This document shows, in pieces, positions 14,811 through 15,554 of a stretch of DNA of 15,554 nucleotides. Below the pieces are notes generated by a model, which was not told the DNA's origin, made no database searches, and saw only the letters and a program-made list of their open reading frames with translations. Both the position numbers and the translations under genes were made by a program. The first letter of the stretch is position 1. Each line of letters opens with the position of its first letter. The DNA comes from an uncultured Lachnobacterium sp. (lineage in GTDB: Bacteria > Bacillota > Clostridia > Lachnospirales > Lachnospiraceae). The stretch spans positions 1 to 15,554 of the forward strand of contig URQG01000019.1 in NCBI GenBank assembly GCA_900549895.1, given 5' to 3'.

Positions 14811-15554
14811 TTATAGTTCAACTCCGTTCTTCCGCAACAATTCTCTTGCAGTCTCCACAGAGTCAACACCGGTTGCATTCTTCACCGGAGCAAATTCTTT
14901 CTCCCTGTCCACTTCGAACGACAGACAATTGTCCATCATATAAACCATATCCAGTATTAAAGTTTCAAACTTGTACGCATTTGGTTCTTCCGGTTCCACC
15001 CGTTTTCCATCTTCATTCAAGTAAGGGACTTTTTTCTTTGCAATATGAAGTGGCAGCTTGGAATCATCAATCCCGATAACCTTGTCTGTTCTGAATACAT
15101 AATTGAGTATCACACCAAAACCATAGAGAAGTGTTCCTCTCTCATCACGTGCCTCCGCCATCTCCGGCGTCAATTCATAATATTCAATGATGGATGGCTT
15201 TCCATCTTCCAGACACAAAGCCCCAACTCGCTCATACGGGTCTGCCTTTCGCACCACTTTTGCACCGCTGACACATCCCGACGCGATCGTTGCACCGATA
15301 AAGACCGGATCTGCCATCCGCTGAAGGACATTATCTACCGCAAAAACATTCAGCCATTCCAGACCTCTTTCCTCAATATCCTTGTCCAATCCAGCCTGAA
15401 GCATCGAAGTATACCAGCCTCCGTTTCCGTTTGGCGATACCACAATGGAATCTTCCGTCTCCATAAGCAGGTTGTCATCAAAATCGACGACCGGCACATT
15501 TTCCTGCCGAAAAAATTTAACATAATCCGCATTATAACCGAAATACTCATGTTC
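14811..15554 (-). CDS. UDP-N-acetylhexosamine pyrophosphorylase-type (UDPGP family), partial
   Basis: The frame is open to the right edge, so the N-terminus and start codon lie outside the window. The GTG at 15497 is an internal valine codon, since EYFGYNADYVKFF (15548 down to 15510) continues the family sequence upstream. The visible 247 residues match the C-terminal two thirds of the UDPGP type 1 family, which in animals (AGX) and several Firmicutes joins UTP with GlcNAc-1-phosphate or GalNAc-1-phosphate. Landmarks are the PNGNGG active-site segment, WLNVFAVDNVL, the GATIASGCVSGAKVV segment, VGALCLEDGKPSIIEYYEL and NAYKFETLILDMVYMMD. Being 47 bases upstream of glmS supports an amino-sugar substrate rather than glucose-1-phosphate, although the family includes glucose-1-phosphate enzymes. 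Substrate choice is inference. Confidence 0.88.
   Translation of the reverse strand, partial: EHEYFGYNADYVKFFRQENVPVVDFDDNLLMETEDSIVVSPNGNGGWYTSMLQAGLDKDIEERGLEWLNVFAVDNVLQRMADPVFIGATIASGCVSGAKVVRKADPYERVGALCLEDGKPSIIEYYELTPEMAEARDERGTLLYGFGVILNYVFRTDKVIGIDDSKLPLHIAKKKVPYLNEDGKRVEPEEPNAYKFETLILDMVYMMDNCLSFEVDREKEFAPVKNATGVDSVETARELLRKNGVEL

Overview
The window looks like chromosomal DNA of a low-to-moderate GC Clostridia bacterium. A Lachnospiraceae-type gut anaerobe is my best guess, from the AGGAGG-type ribosome binding sites and the protein styles (HtrA with an N/Q-rich cytoplasmic tail, a clostridial PdaB-like deacetylase, a eukaryotic-type UDP-sugar pyrophosphorylase). All twelve recognised genes, plus one 48-residue small ORF, lie on the minus strand, so the window is read from right (15554) to left (1). 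I see no rRNA, tRNA, CRISPR array, insertion sequence or prophage. No gap without a gene exceeds about 250 bases.

Right part (15554 to 11328), envelope precursor supply and quality control. A UDP-N-acetylhexosamine pyrophosphorylase-type gene (5' end outside the window) is followed 47 bases later by glmS. Next, after a short intergenic region, comes an HtrA-type membrane-anchored serine protease whose N-terminal tail carries four 10-residue YNAYG repeats. GlmS makes glucosamine-6-phosphate, and the pyrophosphorylase family makes the UDP-amino sugar end product, so the first two genes bracket the UDP-GlcNAc pathway.

Middle part (11327 to 6713). A small GtrA-type membrane protein has its own strong promoter-like sequence overlapped by a perfect 12-bp inverted repeat. 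It is followed by a carbamate kinase with altered phosphate-loop motifs and then a terminator hairpin. After that come pepF, luxS and mtnN, which read as one unit. MtnN and LuxS are the two consecutive steps that detoxify S-adenosylhomocysteine and release the AI-2 precursor.

Left part (6648 to 399). A PdaB-like polysaccharide deacetylase is followed by a tight four-gene operon: a TetR-family regulator; a 939-residue membrane receptor with an ECF S-component-like membrane domain, 14 propeller blades (two seven-bladed propellers) and a Y_Y_Y domain; an HD-GYP phosphodiesterase; and a BMP/PnrA-type ligand-binding protein with no transporter genes. The receptor and the HD-GYP protein appear to be halves of one 1178-residue protein. 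The receptor stops exactly where its transmembrane helix should begin, the helix is encoded in the -1 frame, and one extra T would fuse them. This operon is the most interesting part of the window: a candidate ligand-sensing cyclic-di-nucleotide signalling unit that is either split, frameshifted or affected by a sequencing error.

Left edge. After a possible terminator, a consensus-like promoter drives a 48-residue single-span membrane protein with an acidic tail.
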